58,257 nucleotides of DNA, taken from positions 1 to 58,257 of the forward strand of contig JAFTPH010000036.1 of the NCBI GenBank assembly GCA_017463365.1. The letters are read 5' to 3'. The position numbers and the translations under genes are program-made. Position 1 is the stretch's first letter. Each line of letters begins with the position of its first letter. Positions 43,339 through 52,525 of the stretch are shown in pieces. The notes beneath the pieces were generated by a model. The model saw only the letters and a list, made by a program, of their open reading frames with translations. It made no database searches and was not told the origin of the DNA. Origin of the DNA: Bacilli bacterium (lineage in GTDB: Bacteria; Bacillota_I; Bacilli_A; ML615J-28; CAG-313).

Positions 43339-45132
43339 CTATTTAAATTGAGAATTAAATAATTCGTAATAAAAACCTTGTTTATTTAATAATTCTTTAT
43401 GAGTTCCAAGTTCAACAATATTACCATCTTTAACAACTAAAATTAAATCAGCGTTTTTAATAGTTGATAAACGATGAGCAATTATGAAACTTGTTTTATT
43501 CTTCATTAGATTTTTCATCGCTTCTTGAATTTTAATCTCAGTTCTCGTATCAACATTAGATGTAGCTTCATCTAAAATAAGCATTTTAGCATCTAATAGC
43601 ATTGCTCTGGCAATCGTTAATAATTGTTTTTGACCTTTCGAGATATTAATTCCATTATCTGAAAGAATCGTATTATAACCATCAGGTAGACGTTTAATAA
43701 ATCCATGGATATTCGCAAGTTTTGCGGCAACAATTACTTCTTCAAGAGTCGCATCCTTTTTCCCATATGCTAAATTATCAAAAACTGTACCTTCAAATAA
43801 CCAAGTATCTTGTAACACCATTGCATAATTTTTACGCAAATCAGCTCGTTTTAATTCATAAATTGAATGATCATCTAAAATAATATTACCACTATCAATA
43901 TCATAAAAACGCATTAACAAATTAACAATTGTTGTCTTACCAGCCCCTGTTGGACCGACAATAGCAATCATTTGTCCTGGTTTAGCATTAAATGAAAGAT
44001 TTTTAATAATTGGTTTATTAACTTCATAACTAAAGTTAACATTTTCAAAACTAATACTTCCTTTTACTTCTTCGATTATTTTAGCATCATCTATATCTTT
44101 AATTTCTGCTTCGGCATCAATTAGATTAAATACACGTTCTCCAGCAGCCAAAGATGATTGTAAATCGGTAAAAATATTAGCTACTTCATTAATAGGCCCA
44201 GAAAACTTTCTTGAATAAAGCACAAATGAAGACATTTGTTGTAATGAGAAATCACCAAAAATAAATAATAATGAACCAAATATACATATTAAAGAAAGTG
44301 ATAAATTATTAATAAAGTTAACCCCTGGACCAGTTGATGAACTATAATATTCCGCTAAATATGAAGCAGTTGTCGCCTCAATATTATGTTTATCAAAACC
44401 ATTAATTATTTCTTCTTCAATACCATATGATTTTATACTCTTAATTCCCGTTATTTTTTCTTCAACATAACCATTTAATTGTCCGAGTTCATATGAACGT
44501 TTTCTAAACAATTTGCTTGTTTTACGAATCATAAATCTTGTAAATAATAATGAAATTGGAATAGTTACCACAAAGATTAAAACTAAAATTGGTGATATAA
44601 AAAGCATACTAACAAATGAACCAATAACAGTAATCAAACTAGTTGAAATATGAATTAAATCTGTTGAAAGGGAAGTATTTATTGTATCAATATCATATGA
44701 TATTTTACTAATAATATCTCCAGTTTGGTTAGTATCAAAATACGAAATAGGCAACATCAATATTTTTCTAAATGCATCTTCGCGTAATTTAAAGACAATT
44801 TTTTTACTAATTTTCATCATTAAAATTGATAAAACAAACGATAAAACCGATGATAAAACATAGAAAATAACAAGTAAACTTGCATATTTATACATCTCAT
44901 CAAAATTAACTAAACCTTCTCCCAGTTCAATAGCTCCAATCGCATAACCCGATAATAATGGCCCTAGCAAGCTAAATGCATTGCTTAAAATAGTTAAAAC
45001 AAAAGCTAGTAACAACCACCATTTAAATTTATATAAATAGTTCCCAATTCTTTTTAAAGCATATTTTGTATTTTTTGGTTTTGTAAAAGTACGACTACTA
45101 TTATTTTTACCATTTCCTCTATAATTCATCAT
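43339..45132 (-). CDS. ABC exporter half-transporter, catalytic half (BmrD/LmrD-like)
   Basis: A 597-residue type IV ABC exporter: a basic N-terminal extension, six helices, then a nucleotide-binding domain. Walker A is GPTGAGKTT (393-401), Walker B LILDEATS has the catalytic Glu522, and the switch is His553. Its signature NISKGQ is degenerate (LSGGQ expected). With the partner encoded upstream it forms one canonical and one degenerate ATP site, as in heterodimeric multidrug exporters. GGGAGG lies inside the upstream gene, 6 nt before the ATG at 45132; the two genes overlap by 14 nt. Confidence 0.92.
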   Translation of the reverse strand: MMNYRGNGKNNSSRTFTKPKNTKYALKRIGNYLYKFKWWLLLAFVLTILSNAFSLLGPLLSGYAIGAIELGEGLVNFDEMYKYASLLVIFYVLSSVLSFVLSILMMKISKKIVFKLREDAFRKILMLPISYFDTNQTGDIISKISYDIDTINTSLSTDLIHISTSLITVIGSFVSMLFISPILVLIFVVTIPISLLFTRFMIRKTSKLFRKRSYELGQLNGYVEEKITGIKSIKSYGIEEEIINGFDKHNIEATTASYLAEYYSSSTGPGVNFINNLSLSLICIFGSLLFIFGDFSLQQMSSFVLYSRKFSGPINEVANIFTDLQSSLAAGERVFNLIDAEAEIKDIDDAKIIEEVKGSISFENVNFSYEVNKPIIKNLSFNAKPGQMIAIVGPTGAGKTTIVNLLMRFYDIDSGNIILDDHSIYELKRADLRKNYAMVLQDTWLFEGTVFDNLAYGKKDATLEEVIVAAKLANIHGFIKRLPDGYNTILSDNGINISKGQKQLLTIARAMLLDAKMLILDEATSNVDTRTEIKIQEAMKNLMKNKTSFIIAHRLSTIKNADLILVVKDGNIVELGTHKELLNKQGFYYELFNSQFK

Positions 45133-46843
45133 TTTCACCTCCCATTTGAGAAGCAAAGATTTCCTTATAAATATCAACATTTTTTAATAATTCCCGATGA
45201 GTTCCATAGGCTACTTCTTCCCCATCATCGATTACTAAAATATGATTACAATCTTTAATTGAACTAATTCTTTGAGTAACAATTATCGTAGTTGTTTCTT
45301 TTAAATTTTCTTTTAATGCTTTTCGTAACAAGGCATCGGTTTTATAATCTAGAGCACTTGAGGCATCATCTAAGATTAAGATATCTGGTTTACCAATTAT
45401 AGCTCTCGCGATAAACAATCTTTGACGTTGACCACCAGAAATATTGGTTCCTTTTGAAGATACAAAAGTATCATATTTTTCTGGTAAATCTTCAATATAA
45501 CCTGCTTGAGCAATTGCGCAAGCATTTTTAACTTCTTCTAAACTATAGTCTCTACCAAAACAAATGTTTTCTTTAATGCTTGCGGAAAAAACAGCATCAT
45601 TTTGTAAAACAACACCAAACATTCTCTTTAAAACCGCCAAATCATAACTTTTAACATTTTTACCATTAATTAAAACTTCCCCTTTATCAACATCGTAAAA
45701 ACGCATTAAAAGTTGAATAATTGTAGATTTACCAGAACCTGTTGCCCCAATAATTCCTAAACTTTCACCCTTTTTTATAGCAAAATTAATATTTGATAAA
45801 TTGTTTTCTTTTTTATTATATGAAAAATCAACATCTCTAAATTCAATATGATACTCATCTGAAACTTTTGGTAAAGTATTATCTACTGGTAAATCTTCTT
45901 TAAAATTCATTATGTAATCAATACGACTGGCTGAGGCAGAAGCTTTTGAAAAGATCATAAATATTCTTGTTATTGATAACATTGCGTTTAAAATTATTGT
46001 GAAATATGTTGTAAAAGCTAAAATCTTTCCTGCTAAAATATTACCGTTATTAACGCGATAAGCACCAACAATTATAACAATAACAAGTCCAACATTCAAA
46101 ATAATATTTACTAGCGGGCTTAAACGAGCCATCATGGTTCCTGATTTTAATTCAAAATCGATAACTTTTTTATTTACTTTTTCAAATCTTCCATTCTCGT
46201 ACTCTTCTTTTGATAATGCTTTTATAACTCTTATTCCCGTAATATTTTCTCTTATTACTAAGACTAATTCATCAATTGCATGTTGAACTTTATTAAACAA
46301 AGGAATTCCAGCTTTTGAAATACCTAAAACAACAATTACAATAAACGGAAGTAAACCAAGTAAAATTAAGGTTAAAACTGGATCAAGAGTAATTGTAACA
46401 ATAATTCCTCCAATTAATAAAATAGGAGCTCTAGTACCAATTCTTTGCATCATCCCAATCATATGATGGACATTGTAAGTATCTGAAGTCATTCGTGAAA
46501 TTAAAGATGGTACTGTTACTTCATCCATTTGTTTTGCACTTAAGTTTTCTATTTTTACAAATAAATCATGACGTAAATCAGTTGTAACAACTCTCGCAAT
46601 ATATGAAGCCATTCTATTAGCAACCACATTTCCAACAAAACCAATGATTGCACAAATAATCATTATTACGCCATAAAATAAAATTGGTTTGATATTATCT
46701 TGATTATTAGGAATAACCTCATCAACAATGTAAGCTAAAAGCCATGGTAAAACTAAATCCATAATTGTACCAATAAATTTGATTGTTGTTCCAATAATAA
46801 GACGTAATTTATATTTTTTTAAATAACCAAATACTCGTCTCAT
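45119..46843 (-). CDS. ABC exporter half-transporter, degenerate-site half (BmrC/LmrC-like)
   Basis: A 574-residue ABC exporter subunit with six helices and a nucleotide-binding domain. Walker A is GATGSGKST (366-374) and the signature NISGGQ (467-472) is canonical. The Walker B glutamate is Asp493 (LILDDASS) and the switch histidine is Gln524 (VTQRISS). These are the changes seen in the non-hydrolysing site of heterodimeric exporters. The substrate is unknown: drugs, peptides or lipids. It is first in the operon with the other half and a YwaF-like protein. Confidence 0.92.
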   Translation of the reverse strand: MRRVFGYLKKYKLRLIIGTTIKFIGTIMDLVLPWLLAYIVDEVIPNNQDNIKPILFYGVIMIICAIIGFVGNVVANRMASYIARVVTTDLRHDLFVKIENLSAKQMDEVTVPSLISRMTSDTYNVHHMIGMMQRIGTRAPILLIGGIIVTITLDPVLTLILLGLLPFIVIVVLGISKAGIPLFNKVQHAIDELVLVIRENITGIRVIKALSKEEYENGRFEKVNKKVIDFELKSGTMMARLSPLVNIILNVGLVIVIIVGAYRVNNGNILAGKILAFTTYFTIILNAMLSITRIFMIFSKASASASRIDYIMNFKEDLPVDNTLPKVSDEYHIEFRDVDFSYNKKENNLSNINFAIKKGESLGIIGATGSGKSTIIQLLMRFYDVDKGEVLINGKNVKSYDLAVLKRMFGVVLQNDAVFSASIKENICFGRDYSLEEVKNACAIAQAGYIEDLPEKYDTFVSSKGTNISGGQRQRLFIARAIIGKPDILILDDASSALDYKTDALLRKALKENLKETTTIIVTQRISSIKDCNHILVIDDGEEVAYGTHRELLKNVDIYKEIFASQMGGENDEL

Positions 46844-46868
46844 AAATTCACCTATATCTATATAATTA

Positions 46869-46896
46869 AGTATACTAATTTTTGATATTTTTTCAA
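46869..46896 (-). promoter_or_regulatory. Promoter of the ABC exporter operon
   Basis: Minus strand TTGAAA (46891-46896), a 16-nt spacer and TATACT (46869-46874), 25 nt before the ATG. Confidence 0.6.
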
Positions 46897-46913
46897 TTTA
46901 TTTGCCCCTAAAT

Positions 46914-46954
46914 GAAAAAAAGCTACATTTTTAATAACTAAAAATGTAACTTTT
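46914..46954 (-). terminator. Terminator of asnA
   Basis: A 16-bp stem with one G-U pair (46918-46933 and 46939-46954), followed on the minus strand by TTTT. Confidence 0.85.
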
Positions 46955-46960
46955 CCCTTC

Positions 46961-47971
46961 TTAGAGAAGATGAATGTTATTTTTTTTCATTAACTCTATT
47001 TCATCGGCTGGCCAAACTGAAGCTTGTACTTCCCCAATATGGGCCTTTTTTAAGAAAAACATACACATTCTTGATTGTCCAATTCCCCCACCAATTGTAA
47101 GTGGTAAACGATCATTAATGATATCTTGTGAATATGGTGTTTCAAGTTTATGATGTTCTTTTTTATATTCAATTTGTTTTACTAATGAATCTTTATTAAC
47201 TCTTATACCCATTGATGAAATTTCTAAAGAAATTCCTAATTCATCATACCATAATAAAATATCTCCATTTAAATTCCAATCATCATAGTCAGCTGCTCTT
47301 CCATCATGAGGATTTCCACTTTTTAGTGGCCATCCAATTTGATAAAGAAAGACTGCTTTATATTTTTTAGTGATTGCATCTTCACGTTCTTTTGATGTTT
47401 TATCTAGATACATTTCTTCTAACTCGCTAGTAGAAATAAAAGTAATTTCATCTGGTAATGAAATAGTCAAAACTGGATAAGTTTTCGAAACAACTTCTTC
47501 AGTAGCAAGTAATGCTTTATAAATATTTTTAACAATATATTTTAAATAATCTAAATTACGATATTCAGGTTTAATAATTCTTTCCCAATCCCATTGGTCT
47601 ACATATAAAGAATGAATATTATCTAATTCTTCAAAAGGTCTAATCGCGTTCATATCGGTATATAATCCATATTCAGCATCGAAATTATATTTAGCTAAAG
47701 CATTTCTTTTCCATTTAGCTAAAGATTGAACAATTTCTAAATTACGATTTTCTAAATCAACAGCTTTAAATGAAACAGCTTTTTCAAAACCATTTAAGTT
47801 ATCATTTAACCCAGTTTCTGGTTCAACAAATAAAGGTGCTGATACTCTTATTAGTTTTAATTGTTCTTGTAACTTTAATTCAAATGTATCCTTAACAAGT
47901 TTAATAGCGATTTCTGTATCAATTAAATTAAGAAGCGATTGATAATTATCTTTTATTAATACTCTACGCAT
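46961..47971 (-). CDS. asnA: Aspartate-ammonia ligase (AsnA)
   Basis: Makes asparagine from aspartate, ammonia and ATP in the cytoplasm. The fold is class II synthetase-like. The 336-residue protein has LKLIRVSAPLFVEPETGLNDNLNG, the active-site region HSLYVDQWDWE, AVFLYQIGWPLKSGNPHDGRAADYDDW, and LPLTIGGGIGQSRMCMFFL. It belongs to the ammonia-using type, unrelated to glutamine-dependent AsnB. GGAGGA precedes the ATG. It is monocistronic with an extended -10 promoter. Confidence 0.97.
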   Translation of the reverse strand: MRRVLIKDNYQSLLNLIDTEIAIKLVKDTFELKLQEQLKLIRVSAPLFVEPETGLNDNLNGFEKAVSFKAVDLENRNLEIVQSLAKWKRNALAKYNFDAEYGLYTDMNAIRPFEELDNIHSLYVDQWDWERIIKPEYRNLDYLKYIVKNIYKALLATEEVVSKTYPVLTISLPDEITFISTSELEEMYLDKTSKEREDAITKKYKAVFLYQIGWPLKSGNPHDGRAADYDDWNLNGDILLWYDELGISLEISSMGIRVNKDSLVKQIEYKKEHHKLETPYSQDIINDRLPLTIGGGIGQSRMCMFFLKKAHIGEVQASVWPADEIELMKKNNIHLL

Positions 47972-47995
47972 AATACGTCCTCCAATAATGTAATT

Positions 47996-48004
47996 ATTAT
48001 ACCA
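47996..48004 (-). promoter_or_regulatory. Extended -10 promoter of asnA
   Basis: Minus strand TGG-TATAAT, with TATAAT at 47996-48001, 25 nt before the ATG. The -35 is weak. Confidence 0.5.
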
Positions 48005-48120
48005 CTTTTTATTAATAAATGTGTCCTTTTAGTGAAAAATAATTGAATTTTAATTAAAAAATATTTATTTATTTAAAAAAAATGATATACTAAAACTATA
48101 ATATTAAAGGAGGTATTTTT

Positions 48121-49941
48121 ATGAAAAAAATATTTTTTATTTTTTTATTTTTACTTATTGGTATAACAACTAGTGGATGTAACAACAACAATGATGATTT
48201 ATGGGATAACCTAGGTGGTGGGGGTGTTGGAGATCAAACCGATGAATCAAATGTTGATTTAGATAAATTACCATCTAATGACGAAATTGAAAATAATAAA
48301 AATAACAATTTCCAAGTTGATGAAGATGGAACAACTGAAATCAATTTAGATACTTTATCCACTTCTACTCTTACCCTAAGTGAAGGTGGTACTTATATTT
48401 TAGAAGGTAACTTTCTAGGAAACGTTGTGGTTGAAGGGGACGCAGAAGAAATAATTGTTATTTTAAAAAATGCAAACATAAAACCATCAGACTCTCAAGC
48501 TTTTCCTGCTATAACTTTTAAGAAGCATAGCGGAACAAGAGTTCTTCATATCTATGAAAATAGTATTAATTACTTAGCTGATAGTGTTGGTGATACTAAT
48601 GAAGCCGATGAAGGTAACGCAGTAATTCAAGCAAAGAAATCTTCGCTAACTATTAATGGTACAGGTACATTAAACATTAATTCATATGGTGAAGAAACAA
48701 CTGGTATAAAGATTAAAAATGATTTAATCATCGATGGTCCGACTATTAATATTGATGTAAATGATAACGGAATAAAAGCAGGAGAATTAATTGCTTTATA
48801 TAATGCTAATCTAAATATTAAAGCTGATAATGATGCTATTAAAACTGATGTTGAAGCAACAAATTCGGAAGAAGGAAATGAATATACAACTAATCCATTT
48901 GCGGGGTACATTTATATTAAAAATTGTAACATATCAATTGTTTGTGGTGATGATGGTATTTCAGCAAATTCATTACTAAAGATTGATAATACTAATGATT
49001 TTACAATTAACGTTACTACTAACAATGGTGCACCAAATACCATAACTGAATATTCTTCAGATAATGCTGATGGTAAAGCCATAAGAACTTGTGGTATCAC
49101 ATTAGTTGATGAAGAAACAGGAGATGAAACAGATTTATTATCTCAAACTGATGATAATTATTTATTAATTATTTTAGGTGGTAACTTTATCATTAATAGT
49201 AATGATGATGCCATTTCTTCAAAAGGTAATTTATTTATTAATGATGGTATCTTTGATCTTTCAAGTGGCGATGATGCAATTCATGCGGAATACTTAACAG
49301 CAATATATAATGGTAATATTAAAATAAATAAGTGTTATGAAGGAATTGAAGGAGCTAGTGTTGAAATTTATAATGGAGAAATTAATTTAACATCAACTGA
49401 TGATGGAGTTAATGCAGCAAACGGTGATTTAATTGGTTACAATTATAACATCTTCTTCGGTGGCGGAAATATCTTTATTGATGCAGGTGGAGATGGAATA
49501 GATAGTAATGGAACTGTCGAAATAACTGGTGGAAACATCACAATTTGGGGTCCAACCAGAAACGATAACGCAGCTCTAGATGCCGACAAAGGAATTCTTG
49601 TTAATGGGGGAACTCTTGTGGCATGCGGACCAGCTGGAATGGTTGAAACACCATCAACTAATTCAAAACAATGTTCAATTGTTTATAATGTAAGGAACTA
49701 CATTAGTGTCGGTGAACAAATTACAATTACTGATAAAAATAACAACGTAATATATTCAACAACAGCTAAAAAACAATTCCAATCATTGGTTATCAGTTTA
49801 GATGAATTTAAATTAAATGAAACTTATACTATAACTATTGGATCTAATTCTGAAAAAATAACACTTTCAAAAACAACTAATCAAATAGGTAATACCTTTG
49901 GTCCTGGTGGGCCTGGTGGACCAGGCGGTCCTCGACCATAA
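48121..49941 (+). CDS. Beta-helix surface lipoprotein, Cthe_2159-like carbohydrate-binding family
   Basis: A 606-residue protein. The signal ends TSGC (lipidated cysteine about residue 20), followed by an acidic asparagine-rich linker. Then come many right-handed beta-helix turns with recurring D-D/G-x-I/V-x-A/S motifs (NDNGIKAG, GDDGISANS, NDDAISSKG, GDDAIHAE, TDDGVNAANG, GDGIDSNG) ending in ALDADKGILVNGG. A tail of GPGGPGGPGG closes it. The architecture matches the Cthe_2159 (DUF4353) family, a member of which binds plant polysaccharides; the acidic turns may bind calcium. AAAGGAGG lies 7 nt before the ATG. It is monocistronic. Confidence 0.85.
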   Translation: MKKIFFIFLFLLIGITTSGCNNNNDDLWDNLGGGGVGDQTDESNVDLDKLPSNDEIENNKNNNFQVDEDGTTEINLDTLSTSTLTLSEGGTYILEGNFLGNVVVEGDAEEIIVILKNANIKPSDSQAFPAITFKKHSGTRVLHIYENSINYLADSVGDTNEADEGNAVIQAKKSSLTINGTGTLNINSYGEETTGIKIKNDLIIDGPTINIDVNDNGIKAGELIALYNANLNIKADNDAIKTDVEATNSEEGNEYTTNPFAGYIYIKNCNISIVCGDDGISANSLLKIDNTNDFTINVTTNNGAPNTITEYSSDNADGKAIRTCGITLVDEETGDETDLLSQTDDNYLLIILGGNFIINSNDDAISSKGNLFINDGIFDLSSGDDAIHAEYLTAIYNGNIKINKCYEGIEGASVEIYNGEINLTSTDDGVNAANGDLIGYNYNIFFGGGNIFIDAGGDGIDSNGTVEITGGNITIWGPTRNDNAALDADKGILVNGGTLVACGPAGMVETPSTNSKQCSIVYNVRNYISVGEQITITDKNNNVIYSTTAKKQFQSLVISLDEFKLNETYTITIGSNSEKITLSKTTNQIGNTFGPGGPGGPGGPRP

Positions 49942-49948
49942 AAAAGAT

Positions 49949-49980
49949 AATAAGCCAAACTTAAAAGTTTGGCTTATTTT
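49949..49980. terminator. Bidirectional terminator between the surface lipoprotein gene and trmN6
   Basis: A 14-bp stem AATAAGCCAAACTT with its complement and a T-run, between convergent genes. Confidence 0.87.
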
Positions 49981-50642
49981 TTTCTATCAATTATAATTGG
50001 TTTTTCTACAATTAACCCTTCTTTAGCACCTTTAACCGCTTTTATTAAAACAACATTAGAATATTCTTTATTAACGTCATATACAAATTTTAGCTTTTTA
50101 ATAATCAATTTCTTATTATTAAATACTTTTATTACTTCATTTAATCTTGATGTTTGAAATAAGAAATATAAAGTTCCATTATTTCGAAGATTGCGGTTAA
50201 TACAATTAGCCATACTTTCTAACGAAAAATTATCTTCATGTTTAGCCAATGCCAAAAATTCATTATTTCCTAAATCTTTAGATGGAGTCTTGAAATAAGG
50301 AGGATTAAAAATAACCACATCTACTTCTTCATCTAATCTAAATGTATTTCCATCAGCATGAATCAACTCGTAATTTTTAACATTATTTTCTTCCATATTC
50401 TTTTTAGCAAGTTCCAAGGCTTTTTGATTAATATCAATTCCTACTAAACGTCGAGGATTAAATAAACTTGCATAAAGCATTAAAGCTCCTGTATTAGTAC
50501 CTATATCTAGGACAACATCATTTCGATATACTTCAAGAAACTCTCCTAAGACCATTGTATCAGTGTTAATACAAAACATTTCATCATCTTGATAAATTTT
50601 AATGTCTTCGTGTTTTGGTAAAAAATCTACTCTAATGCTCAT
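49974..50642 (-). CDS. tRNA1(Val) (adenine(37)-N6)-methyltransferase-like protein
   Basis: A 222-residue class I SAM methyltransferase of the TrmN6/YabB group. It has a short N-terminal part, the SAM motif VLDIGTNTGALMLY, the acidic VGIDINQKALELA, and the catalytic VVIFNPPYFKTP (NPPY, typical of N6-adenine methylation). By family it methylates a tRNA adenine, but target specificity is inferred. It lies 2 nt after the membrane protein gene in a three-gene operon. Confidence 0.9.
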   Translation of the reverse strand: MSIRVDFLPKHEDIKIYQDDEMFCINTDTMVLGEFLEVYRNDVVLDIGTNTGALMLYASLFNPRRLVGIDINQKALELAKKNMEENNVKNYELIHADGNTFRLDEEVDVVIFNPPYFKTPSKDLGNNEFLALAKHEDNFSLESMANCINRNLRNNGTLYFLFQTSRLNEVIKVFNNKKLIIKKLKFVYDVNKEYSNVVLIKAVKGAKEGLIVEKPIIIDRKK

Positions 50643-50644
50643 TG

Positions 50645-51019
50645 TTAGTTCTCTAACTCTTCAATTCGTTTTTCTAATTCTTGACATTTTGCTTCTAATA
50701 AAACTAGTTTAATTGCCGCATCAGTTGGTTCATTAAAACCATATTTTGATGTACGTTGCTTATATTTTTCATAATTACCTTTAGTAGGAATAAATAAGAA
50801 AGGCAAAACACAAATTAAGAAAACAGCACCTAACATAATGAAAATTGGACCTACCATTGTTCCATCTTCATCAATTACTTTTTCTACTAATAAAATAATA
50901 CCTAAAACAATAAAAATTAAACTAATTAAACCAAAGATAATACAAAATACTTTTTTTGTATATTTCATTTGTTTTGCGTATATTCTTTCATAAAGTTCTT
51001 TTTCTTTTTGTTCATTCAT
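50645..51019 (-). CDS. Small membrane protein with two helices and a coiled coil
   Basis: A 124-residue protein that I cannot assign. A charged N-terminus (EKELYERIYAKQMKYTKK) precedes two hydrophobic helices (VFCIIFGLISLIFIVLGIILL and IFIMLGAVFLICVLPFLFI). A C-terminal helix likely to form a coiled coil (LLEAKCQELEKRIEELEN) ends it. AGGTG lies 7 nt before the ATG at 51019; a GTG three codons upstream sits inside that site. It is between a kinase-like gene and a tRNA methyltransferase gene. Confidence 0.78.
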   Translation of the reverse strand: MNEQKEKELYERIYAKQMKYTKKVFCIIFGLISLIFIVLGIILLVEKVIDEDGTMVGPIFIMLGAVFLICVLPFLFIPTKGNYEKYKQRTSKYGFNEPTDAAIKLVLLEAKCQELEKRIEELEN

Positions 51020-51028
51020 ATCTTTCAC

Positions 51029-51631
51029 CTATTTTAACATTTTTGCTACAACGTCTACAACATCTTTAATAACTAAATTAGTTGTATTAATACATAAATC
51101 ATAGTTTTCTTTATTACCCCATTTTTGATCTGTATAATGTTCGTAATATTTAGCCCGTTGTTTATCAATTTTTTCAATATATTTCTTTATTTCTTTTTCG
51201 CTATATTTTTCAGAACCATTATTGCGAGCAACACATCGTTTAATTTTACTATCTAACGAAGCATAAATAAATATTCGATATGGATTATATTCTCTCAAAA
51301 TATAATCAGCACAGCGTCCTACCATAATACAGTTTGATTTTTCAGCAAGTTCTTTTAAAATTTTACTTTGTGCATAATAAATACTTTGAATTTGTTGCTG
51401 AGCATAATTATCTACATAAGAAAATGAATTTCCTATCGTAATTGGATACAATTTATGAGGCTCACATTCTACTACTTGTCTAACATATTCTTCTGATAAA
51501 GCAGTATTTTTAGCAATCTCCATAATGATTTCATTATCATAATATTCATAACCTAAAGTTTCTGCTAAACGTCTAGCAAACTCACGTCCCCCACTTCCAA
51601 ATTCACGACCAATAGTAATAATTTTATTCAT
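51029..51631 (-). CDS. Cytidylate kinase-like family protein
   Basis: A 200-residue P-loop protein of the cytidylate kinase-like family (PF13189 type). The P-loop is ITIGREFGSGGREFARRLAETLG, followed by YYDNEIIMEIAK, a nucleotide-binding CIMVGRCADYIL, and a lid region CVARNNGSEKYSEKEIKKYIEKIDKQRAKYYEHYT. The true substrate of this group is uncertain; it is distinct from Cmk. A TTG directly before the ATG is also possible as a start. It is first in an operon with a strong promoter. Confidence 0.88.
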   Translation of the reverse strand: MNKIITIGREFGSGGREFARRLAETLGYEYYDNEIIMEIAKNTALSEEYVRQVVECEPHKLYPITIGNSFSYVDNYAQQQIQSIYYAQSKILKELAEKSNCIMVGRCADYILREYNPYRIFIYASLDSKIKRCVARNNGSEKYSEKEIKKYIEKIDKQRAKYYEHYTDQKWGNKENYDLCINTTNLVIKDVVDVVAKMLK

Positions 51632-51653
51632 CAATCATTACCTCCTCTTTTTA

Positions 51654-51682
51654 ATTATATCACGATAAAAAGTATTAGTCAA
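51654..51682 (-). promoter_or_regulatory. Promoter of the kinase-like/trmN6 operon
   Basis: Minus strand TTGACT (51677-51682), a 17-nt spacer ending TGA, and TATAAT (51654-51659). It is one of the best matches in the window. Confidence 0.82.
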
Positions 51683-51716
51683 AAATAAAGATGTGAAAGA
51701 ATTATTCTTTCACATC
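51680..51716 (-). terminator. Terminator of metNIQ
   Basis: An 11-13 bp stem GATGTGAAAGA with its complement (51690-51716) and a U-rich tail on the minus strand. Confidence 0.82.
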
Positions 51717-51725
51717 ATTTTATTA

Positions 51726-52523
51726 TTATTTTTCAAATACGTAATTTACAGTTGGACCGTAAGTATCTTCAATGAATTTTTGTACTTCTGGTTGAGATAA
51801 AGCTTCAATTAAAACTTTAATTTTTTCGCTATCTAAATCAGCAGTTTTAACCGCAATAATATTTGGATAAGCAACTTCTGTAGATTCTCCAAACACTTTA
51901 TATTCAGCAGCATTAGATGCTCCCCATGCGTTTAAGGCATAGTTACCAGGAATAACAGCATATCCACCTTCAGTTACTTTTTGATGTAATAACCCAGCAT
52001 TGATACATTCAATAGTAACTCCAATTGATGAAGTATAAACTGGATGTTGAGCATTGAAGTTTTCAACACTATATGAATCTAATAAACCATTAGCAACTAA
52101 TAATTTAAATGCTCTTTCTACGTTAGATGCATCGTCAATAACATATACTTTTGTATTTGACCAATCTGTTTTAGCTTCTAAACCATATAAATTTAATGGT
52201 TCATTATGAACTTTACATGCAACTGCTAAATCATATCCTTTAGTTGCGATTTCTTCTTCTAAATAAGGGATATGTTGGAAATAGTTTGCGTCAATTGCAC
52301 CATCATTTAAAGCTTTATTAGGTGTAACATAGTCTTGATATACTTTAACTTCTAATGTATACCCTTTAGATTTAATATAATTTTGAACTGCATCACTTTC
52401 TAAGATTTCTGCATGAGGTGAAGGAGTTGCTCCAACAAGAATTGTTTTATCATCACTTCCACCACATGATGCTAAACATAATAAACTAACTAACACAAAT
52501 AATAAACTTACTAATTTTTTCAT
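51726..52523 (-). CDS. metQ: Methionine ABC transporter substrate-binding lipoprotein
   Basis: A 265-residue NlpA/MetQ-type lipoprotein. The signal peptide ends LASC (lipidated Cys19). The binding domain shows ILVGATPSPHAEIL, VYQDYVTPNKALNDGAIDANYFQHIPYLE, and VIPGNYALNAW. It captures methionine outside the cell for the MetI-MetN importer. AAAGGAG precedes the ATG at 52523; the longer frame reads back into metI and is not used. Lying last in metNIQ, it ends at a terminator. The T-box leader upstream supports methionine as substrate. Confidence 0.95.
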   Translation of the reverse strand: MKKLVSLLFVLVSLLCLASCGGSDDKTILVGATPSPHAEILESDAVQNYIKSKGYTLEVKVYQDYVTPNKALNDGAIDANYFQHIPYLEEEIATKGYDLAVACKVHNEPLNLYGLEAKTDWSNTKVYVIDDASNVERAFKLLVANGLLDSYSVENFNAQHPVYTSSIGVTIECINAGLLHQKVTEGGYAVIPGNYALNAWGASNAAEYKVFGESTEVAYPNIIAVKTADLDSEKIKVLIEALSQPEVQKFIEDTYGPTVNYVFEK

Positions 52524-52525
52524 TT

